64,000 nt of DNA from Lumbricus terrestris (GCA_949752735.1 OX457037.1:12466358-12530357); one strand, 5' to 3'; counted from the stretch's first letter, positions 12,312-23,468 are shown. Notes: generated by a model from the sequence alone, not told the origin. Numbers and translations: made by a program.

Positions 12312-13784
12312 GTCAGTATACTAAGCATTTATATAGCTCCACTGTCTCTCTGTCTCTGTCTCTCTGTGCCCATCTAGTGGCCAAGCTTCAGTCGATGGCG
12401 CTGAGTGAAGTACTTGAAGTACTTAATTTATTGCAATCCATAATTATACTTACTAATATTACTATTATCTGTCAACTCTGCTTAATTTGTTGGGCTCTTC
12501 GTGTGTGCGGGAGCTTAAAACTTTCACTCTTCTAATTATTTGCTTTGTTGAAACGTTATCTTCTAAACAACATCTATTATCATTATTTTAGGCTGACGTG
12601 TAGAACCCCTTTGATCTGTTTCCTGGTGTTGCGCTATACAAATTTTCTTTCTAGATTAGTTACTATAATAATCAGTGATATGTCAGCATTATACATTGTG
12701 CTAACTATTGTGTCCATATCATTTCTGTCTAATTCAACGTTATCAAAATTTTATTGATTTAATGTAATCCAATTTTCATGTAATCAAAACAAATAGCGCT
12801 GATATCACAATGCATCAAGCAGCGATCAGGTGAGATCGTAATCATCGTCAGACATGTGTCATGTCAATGTCATTTTTAGCGTCACCGTCATGGTCAGCGT
12901 CGGTGCTATTGGCAGTGTCACTTATAGACCCAATCCTGACATTGGATTGACGTGTGATGACAGTGTCAGCTGCTCTGACTTGACATCAGATGTCGGGAGA
13001 TTACGAATGATGCGGTTGATACAGCAGCTGACGTGTATTGTCTTCTGTACAATGACTTCAGGAGGACGGATGTATGGAAGGATGGATGGAAGAATGGAAG
13101 GATGGAAGGACGGAATGGGAGGGAGGGATGTACTGAGGGAGAGAGGTTGGCAGGCACGGAGGGAGGCAGGGAGTGAGTGAGATATGTGTGGGTGGGTTGG
13201 TTGGTTGAGAAAGGATGTAGAAAATTGTCTAGAAAGATTAGTTAGAGAAGAAACCGATGTAATTATTATTCAGGAAAACAAACACACACACACACACACT
13301 CACTCACGTGTGAACTCTCAAAAAATAACAGACAGACTGAGAAACATTTAAAGTAACAGACGAACAAACAGAGACAAACAAAATGCTGGCACAAACTGAT
13401 GGACAGAAGAAGTCGAAAGTGCAAACAGACAGACATACATACAGACAGACAGACAAGCAGACAGACAGACAGAACAATGGGCGGATGGACAGACGCTCCA
13501 AGTGAAGCAAATAGAGCAGCATAAATGTCAGTTGGAGTGGATCCTTTGTAGCGCCATCGTTAAACCTGACGTGAAATCAGTCATGCGAGAAATAAGTTTC
13601 ATGAATTCCGCTTCACTTGCTCCACCGAATGAACTCAGTTGTAAAATGAATCGAATGCCTCTCATACCATGGATAATAATGTTATGCTCAACAGACTGCA
13701 CTTCTTGTTATTGTTCTTCTTTGCGTTCTTGTTTTCCGCTTCTACTTCTACTCCATCCGAGTCCACCACCACCACCACCATCAT
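12312..13784 (+). other. Intron, first part
   Basis: I see no exon here. It contains GGAT/GGAA-rich sequence (13060-13180), a (CA)n run (13281-13300) and an ACAGACAG tract (13420-13475). Short open frames are unsupported. Confidence 0.5.
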
Positions 13785-14023
13785 CAGTGGCGGCGCCAGG
13801 GGGGGCTTGGGGCTAAGCCCCTTAGCCCCTCCTGTAAAAGGCTAAACCCCATAAAAAGGGCCATCCGGGTTTTTTACATGCAAAACGACATATATATGAA
13901 ATATTTCCACGATTTTCGACCGCATGACTAAAAAAAGGTCGTCAGAAATTTTGGCGGATGAAAATGGAAAATTTCCTCCGGGAGGCTTCAGCCCCCAAAA
14001 CTGAAATCCTGGCGCCGCCACTG
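13785..14023. mobile_element. hAT-like MITE with CAGTGGCGGCGCCAGG ends
   Basis: Sixteen-base inverted ends (CAGTGGCGGCGCCAGG, with its exact complement at the right) are flanked by ACCATCAT and ATCATCAT, a 7/8 target duplication inside a triplet repeat. The subterminal CCCCTTAGCCCC and the internal motif GACTAAAAAAAGGTCGTCAG are shared, in either orientation, with other small elements in this window. Nonautonomous. Confidence 0.9.
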
Positions 14024-14096
14024 ATCATCATCGTCATCATCATCATCATCACCATCATCATCGTCATCATCATCATCATCAATCATCATCATCATC

Positions 14097-14128
<32 letters not shown>

Positions 14129-14130
14129 AT
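14024..14130. repeat. (ATC)n microsatellite
   Basis: Interrupted ATC/TCA triplet repeat continuing the tract into which the MITE at 13785 inserted. Confidence 0.95.
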
Positions 14131-14439
14131 AACTTCTGCTTCTTTCATCTTCCTCTTTCTACTCATCATTCCTAAAGCTAGTAAAGCCTCTGTGATGATA
14201 GAAGTTTCTTTCCGCGCTGTCTTGGCCACATGCTGAACCTTTCCTTCCACTTATTGTGCATCCGCGACAGCATATGACCGAATTATTTTTAAAAATCTTT
14301 TTATGCACGTGAGACATGGACAATTAAAAAAGTGGACTATGCAGGACAAAATGCTGGCGTTTGAAATTAATTGTAACAGGATGATACTATATACACTTGA
14401 ATTGGAAAATGAAGGTGAAAAAATTTGGATTTACGAATA

Positions 14440-14775
14440 AGACTAAATACAATGGAAGGCCTGATCCTATAACCTCTTATACTTCGCCCCTTTCTGTTAC
14501 TTCGCTGCGTCCTCTTAGGTCCTCTGACCGGCTCGATCTCTTTGTCCCCCGAGTCTGGACCGCCATGGCTCAATCCAGATCATTTGCCTGCATTGGTCCC
14601 TCAATATCGAATAGACTTCTTCCATCAGTTCGCTCTGGTAGTCTTTCCTCGTCTTTCTCACGTCTAAAACTTGCCTTTTCTCTTTGGGTTGAAGCACTGG
14701 GAGCGCTTCTGAAAGGCTCTTGCGGCGAGAAGAGCTTTATAAATGGTCATGTACAATACAACACAATAAAGCAAT
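14440..14775 (+). pseudogene. LINE ORF2 C-terminus and 3' end
   Basis: The plus-strand frame gives LRPLRSSDRLDLFVPRVWTA, then SFACIGPSISNRLL and SFSRLKLAFSLW, the conserved C-terminal tail of LINE reverse-transcriptase proteins (normally RS...lxVPRxxT...FS..GP.lWN.LP...FK..LK.hLF). It is followed by CTGGGAGCGCTTCTGAA-AGG, GAGCTTTATAAATGGTCATG and a short ACAATACAACAC tail. It is a 5'-truncated copy of the same family as 11585-11732. Confidence 0.75.
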
Positions 14776-14824
14776 CGGTGATGAGACGAAAACTGAGTAC
14801 ATTATATGCTATATATATATATAC

Positions 14825-17119
14825 TAGGGTGTCCCACGATTGCACAGGAAAAATATTTTTCTTGAAACTTGAAATGCAGTCCCTCCAAAAAGTTTCCTTA
14901 TGGTCCTATGATAGTACCTGCCAAATTTCTGGACATTTTGAAAATATTTAGAGGCCGCTCAAAGCTCACATATAATATGTGTAAGTTGTCACAAATTATA
15001 CGTGCGACATATAGGCCTATGAGTTTGAAATTTTCGGAGGTCCACACTTTGATCCCACTAGCGTGCTTATGTATTGCTTAATAACCTTATATTGCTCTGA
15101 AATACTAAAATCTACAAATATGCAACCTTATTGTATTTGCGAATGAGGTTTTTCAAGCATAAGGACGACAGTTAAGCTCTCGAGCAAACGAATGATGTAA
15201 ATGTCGTGCACTAGGATTGCAGGTCGCTACCTCCACATGGCAATCATCAGTGGAGTAGAAATGAATAAGGTTAACAGATTGTCAGTCTGATTTTTCTCTA
15301 GTTGGTGGAAGTAGCCTACAAACATGTTGGTGTGCTAAAGTTGACCTCTGGACCAGGACAGGAATCAACGGTTGCAGTTTGAACCTTTTGAAGTCGTGAA
15401 AGTGTGATGCATTAGGCCTAATTATTGGCAAATGCTTTGAGACAACGGCTTTCAATAACTGCATATTAAATAGAGTTTGCAATGCCTTGCACCCTTCTAC
15501 ATCAGCCATCAGTCGTAACATCTTGTTAACATCACAGAAATCTTTTAAGTCCAGTTGCCTGGTGCATTCTTTGTGTCCTTGGTAAAAATTTGTCCATCAA
15601 TGGTCTGTAATTAAGCTCTGCAAGCCATTTAAAGATGAATGCTCCAATCTGGTTCACCATCAACCAAACCCTCGACCAATGCTACTGCAGTCTGCATCTA
15701 ACAAATCATAAGAATTCATTACTGAACAGCTTTAGCGTGGCCATACTCGAAATATGACTATCAAGAATTTTCAAAACTCTTGGTATTCATGGTTGGATTG
15801 AACAATTCGGTAGCATTTCGCAAGCCTGTTGCCATCACAGAGCAAGTTGGATGGGTAAGGCAATATAGATCTAATTGCTTTATGATGGAAACGAATCACA
15901 TATACAGTTGACGACCGTGAATTACAGGGCATCCAACCCAAACAAGTCTCAGATTTGTGATTGACATCTACAGTCAGGCGGTGTTCTCATGTAGAGTCAC
16001 TGCTCTCTTTGAATTAATCCATAGCTTTATAATTCTGGCAATGCTGCTCTAGATGACAAGTCTGAAAATGATGCAACATCATTCTTGGTATACCAGCACC
16101 TAAGATATAAGAGATAGCAATTCTCTCTGTTCTTTCAGTGAGTTCTCATTAATGTGGAATAACGGGGTTATCTCTTCCTAAAAGTTTTTCCCAAACCATG
16201 CTGCGTTCAAATATAGTTTTCTCGATCTTTCGGTGAAAGAGTGGCGAGATAGCCAATCGTATAAGACCACGTGTGATTTTTCATAACGTTGGTCTGTGTA
16301 AATGACTGTGCTGAACAAACATGACGCAGCTTTGATACAGAATTTCAGCTCAACGATAACGAAGAACGTAGATCGGAGACAATTTCTCGTACAGGTTGTC
16401 GAAAAACACAGGCACATGTTTTCTAACCACAATTGTGACAATCTTGTTGACATGTGTAAATGTAGAACGTAGAACTGAAGAACAATTTGAGTGCAGTGAT
16501 GTAGAATCAGCAGATCAGTATGAGAATAGTAAAAAAATAACGGTCCAGACGTTGATTTGTTGTGTAGCTGCATGGGGTGTGCAATTAAAACTTTACTGTG
16601 TGGTCCTAGGACAAATAGGGGTTGAACCTCACAGCCCCCTCAGAATTTCTTACTATGAAGCAGATGAAGGTATGGAGGAGCTAAAACCACGACTTGTTAC
16701 ATTATCAAGAGTTTGTAATGACTACTCCCAATGATTAGTTGTGTGTGCACTGATATTGTGTCCAAAGTTCAAAAATCTCAAATTTTTCTCGATTTTGCAT
16801 TTTTTGAGCATAAGACTATGCCCAAAATATCCATTGTATCCAATAAAGTTAAATACCTGTTAATTCTACCATTCACGAGCTTTCCAAGGGTAGTAAATTT
16901 GTTATAATAGGATCAACGATTGGGATATAAAGGCATTTAGAAGTTGGACACATCAGGCGCAAATTATGCCAATATGGGTTAAATTTGGGCGGCTTGAGCC
17001 ACCCCTAAATATTTTTTTAGTGTCATAAAACTTTACAGGTGTTATTATGGGACCATATGGAAACTTTTTAGGGGGACTGCATTTCAAGTTTCTAGAAAAA
17101 TATTTGTTGGGACACCCTA
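14825..17119. mobile_element. 2.3-kb DNA transposon, long TIRs, perfect 8-bp duplication
   Basis: The ends TAGGGTGTCCCA and TGGGACACCCTA belong to imperfect inverted repeats of roughly 130 bp. Shared blocks include AAAAATATTT, GAAACTTGAAATGCAGTCC, GGTCC(T/C)AT, and CCGCTCAA near the inner edge. Both flanks are ATATATAC (14817-14824 and 17120-17127). The interior has long but interrupted minus-strand frames (for example around 15282-15700 and 16178-16573) that look like a decayed transposase. I cannot assign them to a family. It resembles the element at 56577-58146 in end type, TIR length and duplication length. Confidence 0.8.
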
Positions 17120-17224
17120 ATATATACTATATAATAGGGAATTGTGAATGGGAAGGGGCGGAGGGCAAGACCTAACCGAGAATGAGTCAATGACATCAGG
17201 GACTACCACTACCACTACTACCAC

Positions 17225-17248
17225 CAGTCCACCACTAATAATAATGAT

Positions 17249-17282
<34 letters not shown>

Positions 17283-17420
17283 GTAATTTAAAAAATAAAT
17301 AATAAAATAATAATAATGGCAATAATAATAATAACAATAACAATAATAATAATAACCAAAATAGTAATAATAATGATGATAATAATAATGATAATGACGT
17401 TTGCCTTAGACACCTTCGTA
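17225..17420. repeat. (AAT)n microsatellite
   Basis: Interrupted AAT/ATA triplet tract right of the transposon; also contains short ACT/ACC triplets. Confidence 0.9.
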
Positions 17421-17599
17421 ACGGAGTTAATCAAAGCTACAAAATTTCTGGACCACGCTAAAGCGCATCTGCATCTCCGATGTTGTCCATCTTCATTATG
17501 ATTAGAGTCCGTTGGCCGAAGACCCAAGATAGGTGTCCACTGCTCTGTTTATGACTTTGCTAGAGTTGCCCGATCTTCTTTTGCTATTCTTAAGCTTTG

Positions 17600-17819
17600 T
17601 AGTGGTGGTGGTGGTGGTGGTGGTGGCGGCGGCGGCGGCGGCGGTGGTGGTGGTGGTGGTGGTGGTAATGGTGGTAGTGGTGGTGGTGGTGGTGGTGGTG
17701 GTGGTGGTAATGGTGGTGGTGGTGGTGGTGGTGGTAGTGGTAGTGGTAGTGGTAGTGGTGGTGGCGGTGGCGGTGGCGGCTGCGGCGGTGGGAGCAGTAG
17801 CAGTAGTAGTAGTAGTAGT

Positions 17820-17875
<56 letters not shown>

Positions 17876-17915
17876 CAGTAGTAGTAGTATAGTAGTAGTA
17901 GTAGAAGCAGCGTTA
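17600..17915. repeat. (GGT)n, (GGC)n and (AGC)n triplet array
   Basis: About 315 bp of GGT/GGC triplets passing into AGT/AGC triplets. It lies within the last recognised intron of the CUB-sushi gene. The poly-Val/Ala and poly-Pro/Leu frames through it are not proteins. Confidence 0.95.
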
Positions 17916-17994
17916 TTATTATTCTGGTCCTTCCCCCCCCTCTTCGTGAACACCATAATCCTGTTACTCATCTTTCTCCACAACCTCCTCCTCC

Positions 17995-18009
17995 TTCTAC
18001 TCATCATCA

Positions 18010-18040
<31 letters not shown>

Positions 18041-18157
18041 CATCATCACCGTCTTATTCTTCTCTTGCAGTTATCTACATGTACATGTACCGGTATCACA
18101 CGTAATTACATTGTACTATTGTCTGTCCATCTGTTTTCGCATTCATTTGCTTGCCTC

Positions 18158-18208
<51 letters not shown>
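17995..18208. repeat. (ATC)n and (TCTG)n microsatellites
   Basis: ATC/GTC triplets at 18000-18053 and a TCTG tetranucleotide run at 18158-18208, in the same intron. Confidence 0.9.
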
Positions 18209-18210
<2 letters not shown>

Positions 18211-18254
18211 TTATCTCTTCTGTGTCTTGCTATCTGCTATTCATCTGTTCATAA

Positions 18255-18507
18255 CAGTGGCGTGGCCAGGAATTTATGATGAGGGGCGGGATGGGGTTAT
18301 GGCCTGGCGGATGCCCTTCCTGACACCAACCCAACAGTATTACAGTAAATAAAGAGAGAATAAAGAAACAAAGGGAATGAAGAAAGAAAAACAATAATTG
18401 TTACTACAAACAATAGTTTTTTCTTATTTAAGTGGATAAATAATAACTTCTCCCTAAGCCAATGTGGGGGGTTTAACCCCCGAAATCTCTCCTCGGCTAC
18501 GCCATTG
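18255..18507 (+). mobile_element. hAT-like MITE, CAGTGGCGTGGCCAGG family, copy 1
   Basis: The ends CAGTGGCGTGGCCAGG and CGGCTACGCCATTG are inverted. The flanks GTTCATAA and GTTCATAG make a 7/8 target duplication. The interior (GGCGGATGCCCTTCCTGAC, TTACAGTAAATAA, AACAATTGT-like) recurs in reverse orientation at 48035-48318. It ends about 80 bp upstream of the cytoplasmic-tail exon. Confidence 0.85.
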
Positions 18508-18586
18508 GTTCATAGTGTTTATTCAAATGCTAGTCTTTCTATCTGTCCGTCTGAAAATTGGTTCCGCTGTCTTTCCTCAACAACAG

Positions 18587-19088
18587 GTGTCGCCAGCATG
18601 AGCCGACCAAGGAGCTGACGTCACTGACGGGTGGTTTCGGTGACGAGGTATCGGTCGTCGAGCGACGATTTCCTGCTCTTCTGACGGACATCGAAACCGT
18701 GGCCCACCTCGGTCTTGAAAACGTCTACGTTGGACCAGTTGGACCAGGACTCGGACCGGGTCGGGTCATCGGATGCCGGGGCCACTGCCACGGGGCCGGT
18801 GGTGGCCACTCCTCATCGCGCAAGGTTCTCACGTCTAACCCGATCTGTGACCTTCACCCAACCTCCCGCATGAGAGGCTGTAATGGGGTAGCAGTGGGGG
18901 AGGTGAGGAAGGGAGCGGACGGTGGGGTGTCGGTCGGATTCGAACCCAGCGAGTGTTTCAATGTTACAAAGTCGGACAGCGATAAGATCGTCTCTGCTCA
19001 GCTCTTCTCTGATGATGGTCTGCTCGTCAATGAGGAGAGGTATCCTCCGGGGCTTCGAACCCCAGAACACAGGCCGTCCGTCGTGTGA
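18587..19088 (+). CDS. Cytoplasmic-tail exon of the CUB-sushi protein
   Basis: After the acceptor CAACAACAG the exon enters in phase 2, which fits the donor phase of the transmembrane exon. The first part (CRQHEPTKELTSLTGGFGDE, VSVVERRFPALLTDIETVAH) has higher GC content and looks like a genuine intracellular tail. The frame then runs through Gly/Pro-rich sequence to a TGA at 19086. From about 18835 on, the sequence contains repeat-like GGATTCGAACCC and CTTCGAACCCC blocks, so the real exon may end earlier, for example at the possible donor AAG|GTTCTC (18833). I see no named signalling motif. Confidence 0.5.
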
Positions 19089-19104
19089 CCTTCATCCACG
19101 ACGC

Positions 19105-19170
19105 CTTTCACTCACTCACTCGTTCTCCGATTTATATAGCGCCCCTTCGAGGAGACAACACACAGACGCC
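19105..19170 (-). repeat. SINE tail fragment (minus strand)
   Basis: On the minus strand this reads CGAAGGGGCGCTATATAAAT followed by a GAGT tetranucleotide run, the same tail type as the SINEs at 27473 and 36514 and the solo tails at 10302 and 37278. Confidence 0.55.
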
Positions 19171-19599
19171 TTTCTTGTTCATACGATCACCGCTTGAGTT
19201 TTGGAGCGTCATCGCTTGAAACATATTATAGTGTCAAATAGCGTGGCTGCAAAAGTCTATAATTATTATTATTATACACCGCTCTTGAATAAGCTGGTGC
19301 TCAGCGCTTGGCTTTTGAGTGGCGGTTTTGAAATGTGGAGATTACGATTACGATTACGATGTAATTTTCTTGAGTCTGACAGAAACGACTGAGTCATTGG
19401 TGCACTGGTGCCGGGCATGAAATTCTGCGGGAGAATTGACATGCATGCGCTTATTAATTACGCCTCTGTAAAGTAAAGTACTCGTGGTCCATGGTGAAAA
19501 TAATGTGGGGGAGGTAATCACTTTCTGTCTCGTAAGCAAAAGAGACGGCGGTAAATTGTTTCCCAATGACGGAGCATGGAATCAGCGTATCGCAGGATC

Positions 19600-20162
19600 T
19601 GCAGAACACGAAACCAGTCAATCTCAAGACATGCGGAACACGGAACCAGCCAATCTCAAGACATGCGGAACACGGAACCAGCCAATCTCAAGACATGCAG
19701 AACATGGAACCAGTCAATCTCAAGACATGCAGAACATGGAACCAGTCAATCTCAAGACATGCAGAACATGGAACCAGCCAATCTCAAGACATGCAGAACA
19801 TGGAACCAGCCAATCTCAAGACATGCAGAACATGGAACCAGCCAATCTCAAGACATGCAGAACATGGAACCAGTCAATATCAAGACATGCAGAACATGGA
19901 ACCAGCCAATCTCAAGACATGCAGAACACGGAACCAGTCAATCTCAAGTCATGCAGAACATGGAACCAGCCAATCTCAAGACATGCAGAACACGGAACCA
20001 GTCAATCTCAAGTCATGCAGAACATGGAACCAGTCAATCTCAAGACATGCTGAACACGGAACCAGTCAATCTCAAGTCATGCAGAACATGGAACCAGTCA
20101 ATATCAAGACATGCAGAACATGGAACCAGTCAATCTCAAGACATGCAGAACATGGAACCAGC
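19600..20162. repeat. 32-bp satellite, about 17.5 copies
   Basis: The tandem unit is 32 bp (GCAGAACATGGAACCAG, then TCAATCTCAAGACAT). Variants are C/T in CAGTCAATC/CAGCCAATC, A/G at ACACGG/ACATGG, and GACAT/GTCAT. Since 32 leaves remainder 2 on division by three, each frame reads all three phases of the unit in turn. The unit has no stop in any phase, so three long overlapping frames (223-256 residues) run through it. They are repeat artefacts unless transcription is shown. Confidence 0.95.
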
Positions 20163-20883
20163 GCATTTAAATACGTATTGTTTATCAATAATTATTATAC
20201 TTTATTTCCCAATTTACATCGGTGGCCAATTGGTTGACGTAACCAGAAGTGCGCAAGGCAACATTCCCAGATCTTTACATGGAGTTCTTCCAGTAGGTTC
20301 GAACCCGCAAACGTTGGACTACAAATTAAGGGCGATTAGCGAATAGACTTTCGTGTCTTGACGCTTCGATGTCTCGATTAAATCTGACGGAAATTAACTT
20401 GTGAAATTTATCTTAATTATTGCACAAATAATGCAATGTAATTGATCATCAAAATAATAGCCTACAGCTCTCTATTATACAGTATAATATAAAAATCTGC
20501 CAGTGATACAATAGGGACCTACACTGCGCTAGATATATATTAATTCAACACAAATAATATAATATAATACAATTCAATACAACAAAAATAGAACCACAAT
20601 AGATTTGAATAGAGCAATACAATATACAGCGCAATGGCAACCGGCCATTAGTTCCAAGGGCGGTGGGATCACGTGCAAAAGTCGTGCATGTTTCTGCTGA
20701 AACATTTTGGGGGGGTAAGGAAATGGCGGATATGAAGGAAAGTTTATTGGAGACACGACGACGTGCTTGATAACATTGCTACGTGGTCAACACCTTACCC
20801 CCATAATATTTTATATTATACTCTTGTTATCTGCTCTTTCCGCCGTTTCAACGTCACCGGGTAGCTCAACACAAGGAGCTCTG
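20163..20883. other. Noncoding, no feature recognised
   Basis: AT-rich sequence with ATAATA/CAATAC runs near 20560-20640. A GTAGGTTCGAACCCG at about 20295 resembles a B-box but has no tRNA-like context. No gene called. Confidence 0.4.
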
Positions 20884-21646
20884 TCTAGTTATATATATAT
20901 ATATATAAATATATATAAATATCTAAAACTATAAAACACAAGTTGCAACGGGTGCGTAATAAAAAATCTACTCATCCACGCTACCGATTTTTTCAAATAA
21001 TTTACAAAACAACTTCTTAGCACCTGCGGAAAACACTATCGGAATTCGCGATCCAAAAATCTTACCCTTTCTCGAGCTGGAAATTTTTTATTTTCTATCG
21101 CAATGCTAACGCGTGTGTTTAATATAAGACGCCATTTGCATAGGCTACAACCATCATTATCAACAGACATTAAAACCATCGATGATATATTGATGATTGA
21201 AACCAGTACATTAATGACGTCATGGCCGGTTTTAAAATTGACGTTAATTAATATCTATACCGTATTGTATGTATCAGAAGCCTATTTAAGACGCACTAAT
21301 TTTGGCCGATCGGTTTTCAATGAACCAATATATTTTTAACCTCATTTTTCGCCGAGGGCAGATCTTTTGGCATGCGGTTTCGCAAAAATGCTGACTATAG
21401 CGTAAACATTGGCGGGTGTTGGTCTGTTGGACCGAAAACATAAATTTCACGGGCAACGCCGGGCACTCAAAGTGGTTGGACCGGGTTGGGCCCGATAGAA
21501 GAAGGCGAGGTGAGAAGGGCGGCGTAGGAGCGGAGTCAGGCGTGGCGGGGGACGAAAACCGAAATTTCCCGGGCGTGGGAGCGTGGTCAGACGTGACTCT
21601 GAACAAAATCCGAAATGTCCCGGGCAACGCCGGGTAATTCAGCTAG
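20884..21646 (+). mobile_element. Nonautonomous Helitron
   Basis: The 3' end is diagnostic: a GC hairpin CCCGGGCAACGCCGGG, then eight bases (TAATTCAG) and the terminal CTAG followed by T. The 5' end is placed tentatively at TCTAGTTATATATATA (20884), as Helitrons start with TC. The base before it is G rather than the usual A, so this border is uncertain. A second, imperfect copy of the terminal hairpin (ACGGGCAACGCCGGGCAC) lies at about 21449, and GAAATTTCCCGGGCG at 21561. No Rep/helicase coding region is present. Confidence 0.75.
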
Positions 21647-22316
21647 TAAATATATATATATATAAGGTCGTTATTTAGTCCCTACAGGGTAGCTAGCTCC
21701 ATTCAATAACCACCTAGGACAATAATTACAGACACTGAGTAAAACCCCAAAGTCAGAGATCACCTGGCCAATGAGGTCCTAAATTTTGCTAGTAGGGGGC
21801 CTACGTCTATAGAGCACGCTAAACTGTTTTTTTTATATCTTGTCAACTTATTTATTATTTGCTGATATGCTGATCACCTCGTACTCTGGAAAATAGAACC
21901 TCTGGTAGGCCTATATCATTTTGCGAGTTGGACACCTAAAAAACTCGATTTGACTCGCCTGGCAAATGTGGCACTGCCTATACTGTGTGGCAGTTTCTCA
22001 ATATGTGAGTGTAGATATAAATATTATGGATGGGGGTGAGTGAAGTTTAACGAATTTCGACATCTGAATTTCTATTATTAGGCCTCGGAGTTATTTTTTA
22101 AGCGACCTCTGTTGATCTGTGCGTAACACCCGAGGAGTTGAAGACACATGCTGAAGTCGAAAAGGTCCAGTTATACCACCTGACCGTAACCGTTTGATGT
22201 AGCGATTCTAATCCATGATTATTACTAACTCACGTTACAAATTCTTGTTACACGTAATAACTACATGTATGTCGTCACTGGTCCATCAATCGCAACTAAA
22301 AGCATGACTTGCTTTG
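21647..22316. other. Noncoding, no feature recognised
   Basis: Short TA run at the Helitron border, then unremarkable AT-rich sequence with two TAGGCCT motifs. No gene called. Confidence 0.4.
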
Positions 22317-22590
22317 CCATGGGTGGAGTTTGGCTTCAGTTATGGGAGGGGCTAAAAATAAGTTGGGTTTCCGGACACGGAGACTTAGTCCAAATCCAAA
22401 AGAGCGGCCCCGACAATATTTTCATATAGGCCTACCATTTTTTTCCGGCCAAAAAAGCCGATGACCTTTTTTTGGTCCTTCGGTTCGAAATCTCACGAAA
22501 ATAGATAGGAAATAAAAATTTTCTCCGCAAGAAATTTCTTCGAGGCCTTCTTGGGGACTTAGTCCCAGTCCTGATAAACTCCGCCCATTG
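22317..22590. mobile_element. Probable MITE with CCATGGGTGGAGTTT ends
   Basis: CCATGGGTGGAGTTT at the left and AAACTCCGCCCATTG at the right are inverted. GACTTAGTCC occurs near each inner edge. The centre has GATGACCTTTTTTTGGTCC, the same internal motif as several other small elements here. No clear target duplication. Confidence 0.6.
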
Positions 22591-22914
22591 TTTTTCAGAG
22601 TTTACCCCGATTCATCCCCTCCATAACTCCTCCGCTTCAACTCTGAGTACCACACATGCACCTTAGCCATTGACTACCTGTCTGACCATCTGGATCCGGA
22701 TCTCTCCCTATCGATCTGGTTTTGATTAAGCGCCTGTGAATAACCTACTCTGGTTCTCGCAATTTCACTTTCTTGGGCGAGATTATGAATGCAAATAACT
22801 CCACCTGATATCTCCTTGTGCACAGTGTGTAATCTAGACGTCTCTGGGGGGGGGTCCCCAAGAATGAATTCCCATCCACATGAAGATTCGTGATGTGTTG
22901 TATAGCCTACATGG

Positions 22915-23086
22915 AAATACTACCAATTTTCTATTTTCGCCGCCAAAAAAATTGATGACCTTTTTTAGTCTTGGCGCTCAACTATTCTATTGAGGGGGGG
23001 GTACAAATGCATGGGCCGTTCCCTCCAGCACTTCCATTGGGGGACCGTCCCCCTGTCCCTCCCCTAGGTCTCCGCCCATGCATCGG
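22915..23086. mobile_element. MITE half, family of 35235-35557
   Basis: CTATTTTCGCCGCC, GATGACC-TTTTTTAGTC, TTGGCGCTCAACTAT, CAAATGCATGGGCCGT, CACTTCCATTGGGG and TAGGTCTCCGCCCATGC match 35395-35559 in order. Only the right half is recognised; the matching left end is not evident upstream. Short remnants with the same TCTCCGCCCATG end appear near 24655 and, inverted, at about 23876. Confidence 0.65.
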
Positions 23087-23205
23087 GCAACGCAGTTTCT
23101 CCACTCCACACTGTTACACGGACTCAGCCTGATAGCACAAGAGAAGATTGCATGGAGACAAACAGTGAAACTTGCGATTGACACCAACGGTGTTGAACCC
23201 ACAGA

Positions 23206-23239
23206 CGATGATGATGATGATGACGACAACGACGACGTC

Positions 23240-23271
<32 letters not shown>

Positions 23272-23275
23272 TGAC

Positions 23276-23329
<54 letters not shown>

Positions 23330-23468
23330 GGTGGTGGTGGTGGTGGTGGTGGTGGTGGTGGTGGTGGTGGTGGTGGTGGTGGTGGTGGTGGTGGTGGTGG
23401 TGGTGACGGTGACGGTGACGGTGACGGTGACGATGACGATGACGATGATGATGATGATGATGATGATA
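23206..23468. repeat. (GAT/GAC)n and (GGT)n triplet array
   Basis: About 260 bp of GAC/GAT triplets, then some 36 GGT triplets, then GAC/GAT again. The poly-Asp/Gly and poly-His frames are repeat artefacts. Confidence 0.95.

Noticed and set aside
17533..18049. Long poly-Val/Ala and poly-Pro/Leu open frames
   Set aside because: They follow pure triplet repeats (GGT, GGC, AGC) and have no non-repeat coding sequence around them.
19600..20162. Protein with a 32-residue repeat
   Set aside because: All three frames are equally open, so the openness comes from a period of 32 and a stop-free unit rather than from selection on one frame.
20285..20315. tRNA gene suggested by a GGTTCGAAC motif
   Set aside because: No A-box at the right distance and no cloverleaf; an isolated B-box-like word is not enough.
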